Source: Jonesia quinghaiensis DSM 15701
GTDB lineage: Bacteria; Actinomycetota; Actinomycetes; Actinomycetales; Cellulomonadaceae
Direction of reading: 5' to 3'
NCBI RefSeq assembly: GCF_000423205.1
Contig: NZ_AUHN01000004.1
Location: 603,220 to 667,219, forward strand
DNA length: 64,000 nt
This document shows, one piece after another, positions 62,353-64,000 of this stretch. The stretch's first letter is position 1. Every line of letters starts with the position of its first letter. Under the pieces are notes generated by a model. The model did no database searches. It saw only the letters and a program-made list of their open reading frames with translations, and was not told the DNA's origin. Position numbers and translations under genes: made by a program.

Positions 62353-63065
62353 TGTCAGGAATGTCTGGCGCTCGCATTGGCGTGATCACTTTCCCCGGAA
62401 CCCTTGATGACCGTGATGCGGCGCGCGCGGTGCGTCTCGCTGGTGGGGAAGCTGTTTCTTTGTGGCACGGCGACGCTGACCTTCACGGGGTCGATGCTGT
62501 GGTCTTGCCGGGTGGGTTTTCCTACGGCGACTACTTGCGTGCTGGTGCAATTAGCCGTTTCGCTCCGGTCATGGACAAGCTTGTGGATGCCGCGAACGGC
62601 GGTCTACCGGTGCTGGGAATCTGTAATGGGTTCCAGGTGCTGACGGAGTCACACCTGCTTCCGGGCTCGATGATCAAAAACGATCACTTGCACTTTGTGT
62701 GCCGGGAGCAAACCCTTGTTGTGGAGAACAACGCCACTGCGTGGACGAACTCCTACCAGCAGGATCAGCGCATCGTCATTCCGTTGAAAAACCAAGATGG
62801 CCAGTATGTTGCTGATGAGCACACGCTGGACATGTTGGAGGCTGAGGGCAGGGTTGTCTTCCGCTATGAGGGGTGGAACCCGAACGGTTCACGCCGCAAC
62901 ATTGCTGGTATCAGCAATGAGCGTGGCAATGTTGTGGGGTTGATGCCTCACCCAGAGCACGCTGTAGAGAAGGGCTTTGGCCCCGATAATGGCACTGCCC
63001 ACCGTGACGGCACTGACGGGTTGGGTTTCTTCACCTCGGTGTTGAACACCTTGGTTTCTGCATAA
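62352..63065 (+). CDS. purQ: FGAM synthase glutaminase subunit PurQ
   Basis: 237 residues. Class I amidotransferase: [16 protein letters not shown], the nucleophile Cys in GICNGFQVL (about 95) and the His/Glu pair in MPHPEHAVE (about 203-207). It supplies ammonia from glutamine to PurL. The ATG overlaps the purS stop; a second ATG 9 nt on, behind CAGGA, is a close alternative. Confidence 0.96.
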   Translation: MSGMSGARIGVITFPGTLDDRDAARAVRLAGGEAVSLWHGDADLHGVDAVVLPGGFSYGDYLRAGAISRFAPVMDKLVDAANGGLPVLGICNGFQVLTESHLLPGSMIKNDHLHFVCREQTLVVENNATAWTNSYQQDQRIVIPLKNQDGQYVADEHTLDMLEAEGRVVFRYEGWNPNGSRRNIAGISNERGNVVGLMPHPEHAVEKGFGPDNGTAHRDGTDGLGFFTSVLNTLVSA

Positions 63066-63110
63066 CGTTGGTTACGTGACGACACCGTGAGGTGTGGTCC
63101 GGGACTGTTT

Positions 63111-63149
63111 GGTGGGGGTGCGATCACGCTAAGTGGTCGCACCCCCACC
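63111..63149 (+). terminator. Terminator after purQ
   Basis: An 18-bp imperfect stem (GGTGGGGGTGCGA/TCGCACCCCCACC plus inner pairs) with a GCTAA loop, followed by ATTGTTTT, 45 bp after the stop. Confidence 0.9.
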
Positions 63150-63287
63150 ATTGTTTTACGGTCAACCGCTTGACATCACACCTACAGAATCTGGTGTTCA
63201 CGTCGATATATCTCTTACGGTGGAGTGGTTTCCCGCCGAGACGTTTCAGGTTGAGTGAGACCCACTCACCTGCCCATGAGGATGTGT

Positions 63288-63779
63288 ATGACGATGACGA
63301 TCCACAAGGTCACCTGGTCCGATGCTGATGCAACGGCACTGCGCGATGCCCAAGAAGCTGAAGTGGCCCGCAGGTACTCTGCGCCTGTGACTGGTTCGGG
63401 CCCTGAGCCCGAGGGGCTCATTGCCATGTTGGTGGCGACTGTTGATGGTCAGCCTGCTGGGTGTGCTGCGGTGGTTGAGGTGACTGGCCTGGAACCTGAG
63501 TTTGGTGAGGGGCGTACTGCTGAGGTGCGTCGGGTTTATGTTGATCCGCAATTTCGTGGGCATGGTCTTGGGCGGGCGCTTCTTGATGCGCTTCATGACG
63601 AGGCGCGTGCTGCGGATATGGAACAACTGGTTTTGGTGAGCGGCACGATGCAACCTGAGTCGGTGGCGCTCTATCGTTCGGCGGGGTATCTCCCGCTGGA
63701 GCCTTACGGCTTTAACAAGCAGTTCGAGACGTCATTGTTCTTTTGGTTGCCGCTGCAAAGCGTGGCCCTTACGGCGTAA
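63288..63779 (+). CDS. GNAT-family N-acetyltransferase
   Basis: 163 residues from an ATG with GAGG 6 nt upstream; upstream GTG and ATG codons lack such spacing. Core motifs are EVRRVYVDPQFRGHGLGRALL (acetyl-CoA pyrophosphate loop near 95-112) and LVLVSGTMQPESVALYRSAGY. The acceptor is unknown. Its promoter region contains a CGATATATC stretch (63209-63217), possibly part of an operator. Confidence 0.88.
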   Translation: MTMTIHKVTWSDADATALRDAQEAEVARRYSAPVTGSGPEPEGLIAMLVATVDGQPAGCAAVVEVTGLEPEFGEGRTAEVRRVYVDPQFRGHGLGRALLDALHDEARAADMEQLVLVSGTMQPESVALYRSAGYLPLEPYGFNKQFETSLFFWLPLQSVALTA

Positions 63780-64000
63780 TGCCGTGTTGCTTTCTCTTCC
63801 GGATGCGACACCCCGCTGAATGTGATCCACCAGCGTGACCTGCGACTCTGTGTGCGGGGTCACCTGTTTGTGGTTTGATTTCGGTGGTGGGGGTGGGTAA
63901 TGTTTTCTTTTGTCAGCGCGACGGGGTCGCCGCCGGGGTTTGTTTCTGGTGGTGGTTCTGGTAGGGTTGAGAAGTTGCCTTAGCGGCGGGATTGGCCGGG
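63780..64000. other. Terminal 221 bp, no supported gene
   Basis: No frame of useful length. On the minus strand a stop codon at 63980-63982 preceded by six codons (PGQSRR) could be the tail of a gene entering from beyond the window, but that is too short to call. Confidence 0.4.

Noticed and set aside
63980..64000. 3' end of a gene on the minus strand at the window edge
   Set aside because: Only six codons are visible; too short to support a call.

Overview
The window is chromosomal DNA from a moderately high-GC actinobacterium. Several features point that way: the Mrp antiporter set with a fused A/B subunit, a bifunctional-type dCTP deaminase, HtaA haem-binding domains with an LAxTG sorting signal, a HAIR (HspR) operator before clpB, a c-di-AMP riboswitch before an NlpC/P60 hydrolase, many apparently leaderless genes (a -10 hexamer about 6 nt before the start codon), and a purD-purC-purS-purQ cluster. 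A secreted cellulose-type LPMO with a CBM2 suggests a plant-litter or polymer-degrading Micrococcales (Jonesia/Cellulomonas-like). That genus-level guess is inference. I see no phage, IS element or CRISPR array.

Layout. 1-5649 (minus): a MoxR / DUF58 / membrane protein / two VWA proteins cluster, interrupted by a secreted CAP-domain protein. 5781-12777: a CopD-CtaG fusion, an AA10 LPMO divergent from a thioredoxin-NHL protein, a HAD phosphatase and a TetR regulator. 12942-17125: two uncharacterised, apparently related genes flank a 0.4-kb cluster of DnaA boxes, a DUF4395 gene, tRNA-Gly and dcd. 17203-23587: a six-gene Mrp Na+/H+ antiporter operon with 4-nt overlaps throughout. 23590-29205: alpha/beta hydrolase and LppM-like lipoprotein, then clpB and a TetR gene. 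29387-33589: NlpC/P60 hydrolase with riboswitch, exonuclease III, a hydrolase, an SDR and pyrE. 33778-37236: an iron-box-preceded, wall-anchored HtaA protein and a small secreted HtaA protein. 37297-41962: mixed genes, including a SpoU methyltransferase and class II aldolase. 42103-46101: a partner-switching set (two STAS proteins and a PAS-GAF-PP2C-HATPase protein) interrupted by a RidA/HxlR pair. 46358-47644: purA. 47771-58225: a glycan-use locus (opp-type ABC importer, LacI regulator, GH42 and GH43 enzymes) with the same candidate operator in front of both arms. 58415-63779: a fatty acid desaturase, purine genes and a GNAT acetyltransferase.

How parts work together: the ABC importer probably brings in galactoside- or arabinoside/xyloside-containing oligosaccharides that GH42 and GH43 cleave in the cytoplasm, with LacI repressing both arms. 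The most unusual element is the DnaA-box cluster at 13828-14211. It lies far from any visible dnaA, dnaN or gyrB gene, so it looks like a chromosomal DnaA-titration or regulation site, not a canonical origin.
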